Assembly (NCBI RefSeq): GCF_937616625.2
Contig: NC_065573.1
Span: 10,183,001-10,247,000 of the forward strand
Length of the DNA stretch: 64,000 bases
Source of the DNA: Mercurialis annua
Taxonomy: Eukaryota > Streptophyta > Magnoliopsida > Malpighiales > Euphorbiaceae
Direction: 5' to 3'
In this document: positions 23,430 through 36,503 of the stretch, in pieces
How the letters are laid out: the number at the start of each line of letters is the position of its first letter
How positions within the stretch are numbered: position 1 is the first letter of the stretch
Position numbers and translations under genes: made by a program
Notes under the pieces: model-generated
Database searches by the model: none
The model's input: the letters and a program-made list of their open reading frames with translations, nothing else
Told to the model about the DNA's origin: nothing

Positions 23430-26400
23430 ACGCGGTAGAGACACTTGTGACGCGACATAAGCATGGTAATTGAATCGACGCGTTAAAGAGACTTGGGACG
23501 CGCCATACTAATCTAACATCACTTTCTACGCAGACTTTGTGTAATATAACCTAACCATACTTAGGTAATCGGAACGACGCGTTAAAGAGACTTGAGAAGC
23601 GACATACTAATCTAGCGTCACTTTTCACGCAAACTTTGCCTAATAGTTACCATGCTTAGGGAATCGAAATGACGCATTAAAGAGACTAGAGTGGCGACAT
23701 ACTAATCTAGCGCCACTTTTCACGCACACTTTACGTAATATAACCTAACCATGCTTAGGTAATCGGAACGACGCGCTAAAGAGACTTTAGGCGCGACCTA
23801 CTAATCATCTAATGTCACTTTTCACGCACACGTTGCGTAATATAACCTAACCATGCTTAGGTAATCAGAACGATGGTTTAGAGACACTTGTGACGTGACA
23901 TAAGCACAATAATCAAAACGACGAGTTAAAGAGACTTGAAACGCGCCATACTAATCTAGCGTTACAACCTAACAATGATTAGGTATTCGAAACGATGCTT
24001 TAAAGAGACTTGAGACACGACATACTAATCTTGCAATAGTTTTCACGCACACATTGCCTAATATAACCTAACCATGTAAGGTAATCGTAACAACGCGTTT
24101 AAAAGACTTGTGAGACAACATACTAATCTAGCGACACTTTTAACGCGCACTTGGCGTAATATAATATAACCATTCATAGGTAATCGGAACGACGCATTAA
24201 CGAAACTTGAGATGCGATATACTAATCTACCGTAATTTTTCGCGCACACTTTGCATAAAATAACCTAACCATGCTTAGGTAATCGGAACGACGCGTTAAA
24301 GATACTTGAGACGTGACATACTAATCGGGTGTCACTTTCACGCAAACTTTGCGTAATACAACCTAACCATGCTTAGGTAATCGAAACGACACAATAAAAG
24401 AGACTTAGGACGCGCCATACTAATCTAACGTCACTTTTCGATCACACTTTGCGTAATACAACCTAGCCATGCTTAGGTAATCAAAACGACGCGTTAAAGA
24501 TACTTGAGATGCGACATACTAATGTAGCGTCACTTTAACGCGCACTTGGCGTAATTTAACATAACCATTCTTAGGTAATTGGAACGACGCGTTAAAGAGA
24601 CCCGAGATGTGACATACTAATCTAGCGTCAATTTTCACGCACTCTTTTCGTAATATAACCTAACCCTGCTTAGGTAATCGGAACGACGCGTTAGAGACAC
24701 TTGAGACGCGGCATACTAATCTAGCGTCACTTATCACGCACACTTTGCGTAATATAACCTAACCATGCTTTGGTAATCGGAACGATGCGTTAGAGAGATT
24801 TGTGATGCGACACAAGCATGATAATCGAAACGAAGCCATAAAGAGTCTTGAGACGCGACATACTAATCTATTGTCACTTTCTCGCAGACTTTTTGTAATA
24901 TAACCTAACCATGCTAAGATAATCGGAACGACGCATTAAAGAAACTTGAGACGCGACATACTAATCTAGCGTTACTTTTCACGCACACTTTGTGAAATAT
25001 AACCTAACCATGCTTAGATAATCGGAAGGAGGTGTTAAAGAGACTTGAGACGCGACATACTAATATACCGTCAGTTTTCACGCACAGTTTGCGTAATGTA
25101 ACCTAACCATCCTTAGGTAATCGAAAGACGCGTTAAAGAGACTTGAGATGCGACATACTAATCTATTGTCACTTTTCACGCACACTATGCGTAGTATAAC
25201 CTAACCATGCTTAGGTAATCGGAACGACGCATTGAAAATACTTGAGATGCGCCATACTAATCTAACGTCACTTTTCACGCACACTTTGCACAATACTACC
25301 TAACCATGCATAGGTAATCGGAACGACGTATTAAAGAGACTTGAGACGCGACATATTAATCTAGCGTCACTTTTCATGCACACTTTGCGTAACATAATCT
25401 AGCGTCACTTTCACGAACATGCTTAGGTAATCGGAACGACGCGTTAAAGAGATTTCTGACACGACATACTAATTTGGCGTCACTATTCAAGCACACTTTG
25501 CGTAATCTAGCGTCACTTTTCATGCACACTTTGCGTAACATAATCTAGCGTCACTTTCACGCACATGCTTAGGTAATCGGAACGACGCGTTAAAGAGACT
25601 TCTGACACGACATACTAATTTGGCGTCACTATTCAAGCACACTTTGCATAATATAACCTAACCATGCTAAGGTAGTCGGAAAGACGCGTTAAATAGACTT
25701 GAGATGCGACATACTAATGTGTTGTTACTTTTAACGCACACTTTCCGTAAAGTAACCTAACCATCCTTAGGTAATCGGTACAACGCATTAAAGAGAATTG
25801 AGACGTGACATACTAATCTAGCGTCACTTTCCAAGCACACTTTGCGTAATATAACCTAACTATGGTAAGGTAATTGGAACGATGCGTTAACTAGAAGTGT
25901 GATCAGAACAACGCGTTAAAGATAATTGAGACGCGGCATATTTATCTATCGTACCTTTTCACGCACACTATGCATAATATAACCTAACCATGCTTAGGTA
26001 ATCGGAACTACGCGTTAAATAGACTTGAGACGCGACATACTAATGTATTGGTACATTTCACGCACACTTTCTGTAAAGTAATCTAACCATCCTTAGGTAA
26101 TCGGTACAACGCGTTAAAGAGAATTGAGACGCGACATAAGCATGGAAACGACGCGTTAAAAAGACTTGAGACGCAATATACTAATCTAGCTTCACTTTTC
26201 ATGCACACGTTGCGTAATATAACCTAACCATGCTTAGGTAATCAAAACGACGCGTTAAATAGACTTGAGATGCGACATACTAATCTATTGTCATTTCTCA
26301 AGCACATGTTGCGTAATATAACCTAACCATGCGTAGGTAATCGGAACGGCGCGTTAGAGAGACTTGTGACGCGGCATAGGCATGGTAATCGAAAATGACC

Positions 26401-27000
26401 ATTACAGAGATTTGAGACGCGTAAGACTAATCTAGCGTCACTTTTTTTTGCACACTTTGCGTAATATAACCTAACCATGATTACAAATCCGAAGAACGCA
26501 TTAGAGAGACTTGAGATGCGACGTACTAATCTAGTATCACTTTTCACGCACACTTTGCATAATATAACCTTGGTTATGCATAGGTAATCGGAACGACGCG
26601 TTAAATAGACTTTAGACGCGACCTACTAATCTATTGTCATTTTTCACGCACACGTTGCGTAATATATCCGTAGGTAAATCGGAAAGACGCGTAAAATAGA
26701 CTTGAGATGCGACCTACTAATCTATTATCATTTTTCACGCACACGTTGCGTAATATATCCGTATGTAATGGGAACGACGCGTTAGAGAGACTTGTGACGC
26801 GACATAGACATGGTAATCGAAAACGACGCGTTACAGAGATTTGAGACGCGACGTACTAATCTAGCTTCACTTTTCACGCACACTTTTCGTAATATAACCT
26901 AACCATTCTTAGGAAATAGGAACGACAGGTCAAATCTACTTGAGACATGAACTAATTTATTGTTAATTATCACGCACAGTTTGCGTAATATAACATAACC
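23430..27000 (+). repeat. Higher-order block, upstream copy
   Basis: The order of variants here matches about 31.85-36.0 kb. ACTTTCTACGCAGACTTTGTG at 23521 pairs with 31924 (offset 8,403). TAACAATGATTAGG at 23970 pairs with 33051 (offset 9,081, which includes the 584 bp added by the MITE and its duplicated TAA). GACACTTGAG at 24696 pairs with 33678. The last part (from 24696) is the first copy of the block that recurs at 33.67, 36.50 and, partly, 39.4 kb. Copies are diverged by many substitutions, so this duplication is older than the 51-64 kb repeats. Confidence 0.8.
25361..25652 (+). repeat. 146-bp tandem duplication
   Basis: CTAGCGTCACTTTTCATGCA at 25361 recurs at 25507. Each 146-bp copy contains an unusual double CTAGCGTCACTTT box, a CACATGCTTAGG junction lacking part of a monomer, and a TTTGGCGTCACTATTCAAGC unit. 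The copies differ at only a few positions. The same composite unit occurs singly near 34370 and 37190, so the tandem doubling is private to this copy. Confidence 0.9.
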
Positions 27001-27484
27001 ATGCTTAGGTAATCAAAACGACACGTTAGAGAGACTTATGACACGACATAAGCATGGTAATCGAAACGACGCGTTAAAAAGAATTGATATGCGACATACT
27101 AATCTAGCGTCACTTTTTATGCACAAGTTGCGAAATATAACCTAACCATGTTTAGGTAATCGGAACGACGCGTTAAAGAACATTGAGATGCGACATACTA
27201 ATCTAGCGTCACTTTTCACGCACACCTTGCGTAATATAACCTAACCATGCGTAGATTATCATAACAACGCGTTAAAGAGACTTGAGACGCGACATACAAA
27301 TCTAGCGTCACCTTTTACGCACACTTTGTGTAATATAACCTAACCATGCTTAGGAAATTAGAACAACGTGTTAGACTTTACACGTGACATACTAATCTAG
27401 CGTCACTTTTCACGCACACTTCGCGTAATATAACCTTACCATGCTTAGATTATCAGAACGACGCGTTAAAGAGACTTGAGACGC

Positions 27485-27682
27485 GACATACTAATCTAGC
27501 GTCACTTTTTACGCACACTTTGTGATATATAAACTAACCATGCTTAGGAAATAAGAACCACGTGTTAGAGTGACTTTGCACGTGACATACTAATCTAGCG
27601 TCACTTTTTACGCACACTTTGTGATATATAAACTAACCATGCTTAGGAAATAAGAACCACGTGTTAGAGTGACTTTGCACGT
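27485..27682 (+). repeat. Perfect 99-bp monomer duplication
   Basis: 27485-27583 and 27584-27682 are identical over all 99 bases by eye. They include rare variants shared with no neighbour: TTTGTGATATATAAAC, GGAAATAAGAACCACG and GTGACTTTGCACGTG. Surrounding monomers differ by many bases, so this is a very recent single-unit duplication by unequal exchange or replication slippage. Confidence 0.93.
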
Positions 27683-30600
27683 GACACACTAATCTAGCGT
27701 CACTCTTCACGCACACTTTGCGTAATATAACCTAGCCATGCTTAGATAATCAGAACGACGTATTAAAGAGACTTGAGACGCGACATACTAATCTAGCGTC
27801 ACTTTTCACGCACACTTTGGTTAATCTAACCTAACCATACTTAGATAACAGAACGACGCGTTAGAGACACTTGTGACGCGACATAAGCATGGTAATTGAT
27901 ACAACGCGTTAAAGAGACTTGAAACGCGCCATACTAATCTAGTGTCACTTTTTACGCACTCTTTGCGTAATATAAGCTAACCATGCTTAGGTAATCGGAA
28001 CAACGCGTTAAAGAGACTTGAGACGCGACATACTAATCTACCGCAACGTTTCACGCACACTTTGCGTAATATAATCTAACCATGCTTAGGTAATCGGAAC
28101 GACGCGTTAAAGAGGCTTGAGATGCGACATACTAACCTAGCGACCGTTTTCACGCACACAATGCGTAATATGACCTAACCATGCATAGGTAATCGGAACG
28201 ACACGTAAAAGAGACTTGAGACGCGACATACTAATCAACGTCACTTTTCACGCACAATTTGCGTAAAATAATCTAACCATGCTTTGGTAATTGGAACGAC
28301 GCGTTAAAGAGACTTGAGACACGACATACTAATCAATTGTCACTTTTCACGCACACTTTGCATAATATAACATAACCATGCTTAGGTAATAGGAACGACG
28401 TGTTAGAGAGACTTGTAACGTGCCATACGAATCGGAACGACGTGTTTTAGAGACTTGTAACATGGTATTCGAAATGACGCATTAAAGAGACTTGAGACGT
28501 GCCATACTAATCTAGTGTGTCATATTTGACGAACATTATGCGTAATATAACCTAACCATTCTTAGGTAATCGTAACAACGCGTTAAAGAGACTTGTGACG
28601 CGACATACAAATCTAGCGACACTTTAACGCGCACTTACATAACTATGCTTCTTAGGTAATCGGAACGACGCGTTAAATAGACTTGAGATGCGACATACTA
28701 ATAATCTATTGTGTCCATTTTCACGCACACTTTGCGTAATATAACCTAACCATGCTTAGATAATCAAAACGACGCGTTAGAGACACTTGAAAAGAGGCGT
28801 TAAAGAGAGATGAAACACGCCATACTAATCTGGAGTCACTTTTTACGCATACTTTGCGTAATATAACCAAACCATACTTAGGTTATCTGAACGACGCGTT
28901 AAAGTGACTTGAGACGCGCCATACTAATTTAGCGTCACTTTTTACTCGCCATGCTTAGGTAATCGGAACGACGCGTTAAAGAGACTTTGGACGCAACATA
29001 CTAATCTAGTGTCACTATTCAGGCACTCTTTGCGTAATATAACCTAACCACGCGCAGGTAATCGGAACGCCGCGTTAAAGAGACTTGAGACGCAACATAC
29101 TAATCTATTTTCAATTTTCACGCACAATTTGCATAATATAACCTAACCCATGCTTGGGTAATTGGAGCGATGCGTTAGACAGACTTGTGACGTGACATAA
29201 GCATTGGTAATCAAAACGACGCGTTAAAGAGACTTTAGACACGACATACGTAAGCAACAGTTTTCACGTACACATTGCGTAATATAACCTAACCATGGTT
29301 AGGTAATCGGAACGACGCGTTAAAGAGACTTGAGACGCGACATACTAATCTAGCGTCACTTTTCACGCATACTTTACGTAATATAACGTAACCATGCTTA
29401 GGTAATCGGAATATGCATTAAAGAGACTTGAGGCGCAACATACTAATCTAGCGTATCTTTTCACGCACACTTTGCGTAAATTAACATAACCATGCTTAGG
29501 TAACCGAAACGACGCGTTAAAGAGACTTGACACGCGACATACTAATCTAGCGTAACTTTTCACGCACACTTTGCGTAAAATAACCTAACCATGCTTAGGT
29601 AATTAAAATGACGCGTTAAAGAGACTCGAGATCTGACATACTAATCTATTGTCACTTTTCACGCACACTTTGCGCGATATAACCTAACCATGCTTAGGTA
29701 ATCAAAACGACGCGTTAGAGACACTTGTGACGTGACATAAGCACAATAATCAAAACGACGCGTTAAAAAGACATGAAACGCGCCTCAATAATCTAGCGTC
29801 ACTTTTACGCACACTTCGCGTAATACAACCTAACAATGATTAGGTAATCGGAGCGACTCATTAAAGAGACTTGAGACACGACATATAAACCTAGCGTAAT
29901 ATAACCTAACCATGCTTAGGTAATCGGAATGACGCGTTAAAGAGACTTGATACGCAACATACTAACCTAGCAACAGTTTCCACGCACACATTGCGTAATA
30001 TAACCTAACCATGCTTAGGTAATCGGAGCGACGAGTTAAAGAGACTTCAGACGCGACATTCTAATCTAGCGTCACTTTTCACGCACACTTTGCGTAAAAT
30101 AACCTAACCATGCCTAGGTAATCGGAAAGACGCGTTAAGGAGACTTGAGACGCGACATACTAATCTAGCACCTCTTTTCACACACACTTTGCGTAATTTA
30201 ACATAACCATACTTTTGTAATCGGAACGACGGGTTAGAGAGACTTGTAACAACGATGCGTTAAAAAGACTTGAGAGGCGCCATACTAATCTAGCGTCACT
30301 TTTTACGTACACGTGGTGTAATATAACCTAACCATGCTTAAGTAATTGTAACAACGCGTTAAAAAGACTTGTGACGCGACATACTAATCTCGCAACACTT
30401 TTAATGCGTACTTGGCAAAATATAAAATAACCATTCTTAGATAATCGGAACGACGCGTTAACGAGACTTGAGACACGGTATACTAATCTACCGTAATTTT
30501 TCACGCACACTTTGCGTAAAAGAACCTAACCATGCTTAGGTAATCGGAACGACGCGTCAAAGATACTTTAGACGTGACATACTAATCTAGCGTCACTTTT

Positions 30601-32469
30601 CACGCACGCTTTGCGTAATACAACCTAACCATGCTTAGGTAATCGAAACGACGCATTAAGGAGACTTAGGATGCGACATACTAATCTAACGTCACTTTTC
30701 GAGCACACATTGCGTAATATAACCTAACCATGCTTATGTAATCAGAACTACGCATTAAAGATACTTGAGATGCGACATACTAATGTTGGTCACTTTTAAC
30801 GCGCACTTGGCGTACAATAACATAACCATTCTTAGGTAATCGGAACGACGCATTAAAGAGACTTGAGACGCGACATACTAATCTCGCGTAACTTTTCACG
30901 CACACTTTTTGTAAAATAACCTAACCATGCTCAGGTAATAGGAACGACACGTTATACAGACTAGAGATGTGACATACTAATCTAGCGTCACTTTTCACGC
31001 ACTCTTTTCGTAATATAACCTAACCATGCTTAGGTAATTGGAATATGCATTCAAGAGACTTGAGGCGCGACATACTAATCTAGCGTAACTTTTCACGCAC
31101 ACTTTGCGTAAAATAACCTAACCATGCTTAGGTAATCGAAATGACGCGTTTAAGAGACTCGAGATCTGACATACTAATCTATTGTCACTTTTCACGCACA
31201 CTTTGCGCGATATAACCTAACCATGCTTAGGTAATCAGAACGACGCATTAGAGACACTTGTGACGTGACATTAGCACAGTAATCAAAACGACGCGTTAAA
31301 GAGACTTGAAATGCGCCATACTAATCTAGCATCACTTTTACGACACTTTGCGTAATACAACCTAACAATGATTAGGTAATCGGAACGACGTTTTAAAGAG
31401 ACTTGAGACACGACATACTAACCTAGCAATAGTTTTCACGCACACATTGCGTAATATAACCTAACCATGCATAGGTAATCATAACGGCGCGCTAAAGAGA
31501 CTTGATACGCGACATACTAACCTAGCAACAGTTTTCACGCACACATTGCGTAATATAACCTAACCATGCTTAGGTAATTGGAGCGACGAGTTAAAGAGAC
31601 TTGAGACACGACATACTAATCAAGCGTCACTTTTCACACACACTTTGCATAAAATAGCCTAACCATGCGTAGGTAATCGGAATGATGCGTTAAAGAGACT
31701 TGAGATGCGAATTACTGATCTAGCTACACTTTTCACGCATACTTTGCATAAAATAACCTAACCATGCTTAGGTAATCGGAACAACGAGTTAGAGAGACTT
31801 GTGACGCGACAGACTAATCTAGCGTCACTTTTCCCGGACATTGACACTAGTGACGCGACATAAGCATGGTAATTGAAACGACGCGTTAAAGAGACTTGAG
31901 ACGCAACATACTAATCTAACATCACTTTCTACGCAGACTTTGTGTAATATAACATAACCATGCTTAGGTAATCAGAACGACGCGTTAAAGAGACTTGAGA
32001 AGCAACATACTAATCTAGCGTCACTTTTCACGCAAACTTTGCCCAATAATTACCATGCTTAGGAAATCAAAATGACGCATTAAAGAGACTTGAGTGGCAA
32101 CATACTAATCTAGTGCCACTTTTCACGCACACTTTACGTAATATAACCTAACCATGCTTAGGTAATCGGAATATGCATTAAAGAGACTTGCGGCGCGACA
32201 TACTAATCTGGCGTAACTTTTCACGCACACTTTTCGTAAAATAACCTAGCCATTCTTAGGTAATCGGGACGACACGCTAAAGAGACTTGAGACTCGACAT
32301 ACTAATCAATTGTCACTTTTCACGCACACTTTGCGTAATATAACCAACCATGCTTAGGTAATCAGAACGACGCGTTAGATACACTTGTGACATGACATAA
32401 GCACAATAATCAAAACGACGCGTTAAAGAGACTTGAAACGCACCATACTAATCTAGCGTTACAACCTAA

Positions 32470-33050
32470 GAGCATCTTCAATGGAATGCTACTTTTTATG
32501 CTAAATTTAGCATAAAAAAGTGGTAAAATGCTATAAATAGCATAACATTTCAATTTTTATTCCAATGCAAAAAGTTAAAAAGATATGTTATAATTATATA
32601 TTAGGATAAACATCTCTTAATTTTATTTAATTGTTAATTATTTAACAATTTTTTTAATTAGATATTTTAAACTAAAATTTATGTAATATTTTTTTAATAT
32701 AATATAATTTTTTATTATATTGATGTATGGTCTACTATTAAAAAATCAAATCGATGTCGTAAAATTAAATAAAAGAACAAAATTTAAAATGAAAAAAAAA
32801 TAAAAAAAGTAAAAAAAATAGGTTAAAATAATAAATGCAAAAGAATAACCGTGGTAAAATTGTAATTAATAATGGATTGTTATTGGTTGTTGTAGTTTAG
32901 CATATGCTATACTTTATGCTAAATGTAGCACGTGATATAGCATATGCTAAATTTAGCACAAACTATAACACTACATTGGAGATGCATTTTAAGATTAAAT
33001 GCTAAATTATGGCATTAGCACTCCATTTTAGCATTGCATTGGAGATGCTC
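32470..33050. mobile_element. Tourist/Harbinger-like MITE with TAA duplication
   Basis: A 581-bp AT-rich element with inverted ends, GAGCATCTTCAATGGAATGC on the left and the reverse complement of GAGCATCTCCAATGCAATGC on the right (two mismatches). It is flanked by TAA at 32467-32469 and 33051-33053. A TAA/TTA 3-bp duplication is the signature of PIF/Harbinger transposition. The interior has many GCTAAATTTAGC-type dyads and no open frame, as expected for a MITE mobilised by a transposase elsewhere. An empty-site version of the same monomer lies at 23961-23990 and confirms the insertion point. A copy of the inner end (CATTGGAGATGC, 32974-32985) lies 63 bp inside the right end. Confidence 0.88.
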
Positions 33051-33669
33051 TAACAATGATTAGGTATTCGGAACGACGCTTTAAAGAGACTTGAGACACG
33101 ACATATTAACCTAGCAATAGTTTTCACGCACACATTGCGCAATATAACCTAACCATGCTTAGGTAATCGTAACAACGCGTTAAAAAGACTTGTGAGACGA
33201 CATACTAATCTAGCGACACTTTGAACGCGCACTTGGCATAATATAATATAACCATTCTTAGGTAATTGAAACGATGCGTTAACGAGACTTGAGACGCGAT
33301 ATACTAATCTACCGTAATTTTTCACGCACACTTTGCGTAAAATAACCTAACCATGCTTAGGTAATCGGAACGACGCGTTAAATATACTTGAGACGTGACA
33401 TACTAATCTAGCGTCACTTTTCACGCACACTTTGCGTAATACAACCTAACCATTCTTAGGTAATCGAAACGACGCAATAAAGAGACTTAGGACGGGCCAT
33501 ACTAATCTAACGTCACTTTTCGAGCACACTTTGCGTAATACAACCTAGCCATTCTTAGGTAGTCAAAACGACGCGTTAATGAGACTTGAGATGCGACATA
33601 CTAATGTAGCGTCACTTTAACGCGCACTTGGCGTAATTTAAAATAACCATTCTTAGATAATCGGAACGA

Positions 33670-36503
33670 CACGTTAGAGACACTTGAGACGCGACATACT
33701 AATCTAGCGTCACTTATCACGCACACTTTGCGTAATATACCTAACCATGCTTTTGGTAATCGGAACGATGCGTTAGAGAGATTTATGATGCGACATAAGC
33801 ATGATAATGGAAACGAATCCTTAAAGAGACTTGAGACGCGACATACTAATAATCTATTGTCACTTTCTCGCAGACTTTTCATAATATAACCTAACCATGC
33901 TAAGATAATCGGAACGACGCATTAAAGAAACTTGAGACGCGACATACTAGTCTAGCGTTACTTTTCACGCACACTTTGTGTAATATAACCTAACCATGCT
34001 TAGATAATCAGAACGAGGTGTTAAAGAGACTTGAGACACGACATACTAATATACCGTCACTTTTCACGCACACTTTGCGTAATGTAACCTTACCAAGCTT
34101 AGGTAATCGAAACACGCGTTAAAGAGACTTGAGATGCGACATACTAATCTATTGTCACTTTTCACGCAAACTATGCGTGGTATAACCTAACCATGCTTAG
34201 GTAATCGGAACGATGCATTGAAAATACTTGAGATGCCATACTAATCTGACGTCACTTTTCACGCACACTTTGCGCAATACTACCTAACCATGCATAGGTA
34301 ATCGGAACGACGTATTAAAGAGACTTGAGATGCGACATATTAATCTAGCGTCACTTTTCGTGCACACTTTATGTAGCATAATCTATCGTCACTTTCATGC
34401 ACATGCTTAGGTAATCGGAACGACGCGTTAAAGAGACTTCTGATACGACATACTAATTTGGCGTCACTATTCAAGCACACTTTGCGTAATATAATCTAAC
34501 CATTCTAAGGTAATCGGAACGACGCGTTAAATAGACTTGAGATGCGACATACTAATGTATTGTTACTTTTCACGCACACTTTTCGTAAAGTAAACTAACC
34601 TTCCTCAGGTAATCGGTACAACGCGTTAAAGAGAATTGAGACGTGACATACTAATCTAGTGTCACTTTCCACGCACACTTTGCGTAATATAACCTAACTA
34701 TGCTAAGGTAATTGGAACGACGCGTTAACTAGAATTGTGATCAGAACAACGCGTTAAAATAATTGAAACGCGACATACTTATCAAGCGTACTTTTTCACG
34801 CACACTTTGCATAATATAACCTAACCATGCTTAGGTAATCGGAACGACGCGTTGAATAGACTTGAGACGCGACATACTAATGCATTGTTACATTTCACAC
34901 ACACCTTCTGTAAAGTAACCTAACTATCCTTAGGTAATCGGTACAATGCGTTAAAGAGAATGAGACGCGACATAAGCATGGAAACGACGCGTTATAAAGA
35001 CTTGAGACGCGACATACTAATCTAGCGTCACTTTTCATGCACACGTTACGTAATATAACCTAACCATGCTTAGGTAATCGAAACGACGCGTTAAATAGAC
35101 TTGAGATGCGGCATACTAATCTATTGTCATTTCTCAAGCACATGTTGCGTTATATAACCTAACCATGCGTAGGTAATCGGAACAACGCGTTAGAGAGACT
35201 TGTGACGCGACATAGGCATGGTAATCGAAAATGACGCGTTATAGAGATTTGAGACGCGTAATACTAATCTAGCGTCACTTTTTTGGCGCACTTTGCGTAC
35301 TATAACCTAACCATGCTTAAAAATCGGAACAACACATTAGCGAGACTTGAGATGCGACGTACTAATCTAGCATCACTTTTCACGCACACTTTGCGTAATA
35401 TAACTTAGGTTATGCATAGGTAATCGGAACGACGCGTTAAATAGACTTGAGAAGCGACCTACTAATCTATTGTCATTTTTCACGCACACGTTCCGTAATA
35501 TATCAGTAGGTAATTGGAACGACGCGTTAGAGAGACTTGTGACGCGACATAGGCATGGTAATCGAATACGACACGTTATAGAGATTTGAGACGCGTAATA
35601 CTAATCTAGCGTCACTTTTTTTTATGCACACTTTGCGTAATATAACCTAACCATGCTTAGAAATCGGAACGACGCATTAGAGAGACTTGAGACGTGGCGT
35701 ACTAATTTATCTTCACTTTTCACGCACACTTTTCGTAATATAACCTAACTATTCTTAGGAAAATAGGAACGACACGTTAAATCTACTTGAGACATGACAT
35801 ACTAATTTATTGTAACTTTGCACGCACACTTTGTGTAATATAACCTAATCATGCTTAGGAAATCGGAATGACGCGTTAGACTTGTGACGCGACATAAGCA
35901 TGGTAATCGAAACGACGCGTTAAAGAGACTTGAGACACGACATACTAATCTAGCGTCACTTTTCAGGCACCCGTTGCGTAATATAACCTAACAATGCTTA
36001 GGTACTCGGAACAACGCGTTAAAGAGCCTTGAGACGCGACATACTAATGTAGTGTCACTTTTCACACACACCTTGAGTAATATATATGCTTAGGTAATCA
36101 GAACGACGCGTTAAAGAGACTTGAGACGCGACATACTAATCTAGCGTCACCTTTCACGCACACTTTGCGTAATATAACTTAACCATGCTTAGGTAATCGA
36201 AACGACGCGTTAAAGACCCTTGAGACGCGACATATTAATCTGGCGTCATTATTCAGGCACACTTTGCGTAATATAACATAACCATGCTTAGATAATCGGA
36301 ACAACGCGTTAAATAGACTTGAGATGCGACATACAAATTGTATTGTCACTTATCACGCACACTTTCCGTAAAGTAACCTAAGCATCCTTAGGTAATCGTA
36401 CAACGAGTTAAAGAGAATATAGACGCGACATACTAATCTAGCGTCACATTCCACGCACACTTTGCGTATTATAACCTAACCATGCTTAGGTAATTGGAAC
36501 GAC
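33670..36503 (+). repeat. 2.83-kb higher-order repeat, copy 1
   Basis: It starts at a unit with AGAGACACTTGAG and CACTTATCACGC and runs through a fixed series: a short unit with AAGCATGATAATGG, units with CTCGCAGACTTTTCAT, CACGTTACG and AGGCATGGTAATCG, to a final unit with GTCACATTCCACGC. The markers recur 2,834 bp later at the start and 2,891 bp later at the end (36443 and 39334). The two copies are clearly closer to each other than to the upstream copy at 24.7-27 kb. Confidence 0.87.

Larger units (their letters stand above)
17544..32469 (+). repeat. 99-bp satellite array, segment 3
   Basis: Fifteen kilobases of forward satellite without foreign sequence. Frequent 48-bp short units are present (for example 22032-22079). 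Small irregularities include fused half-units near 20815, 22825, 25885 and 31835. From about 23.4 kb the order of variants starts a higher-order block repeated at about 31.9 kb. Marker units with AAGCACAATAATCAAAACG recur near 23900, 29740, 31270 and 32400. No gene or RNA gene is seen. Confidence 0.95.
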
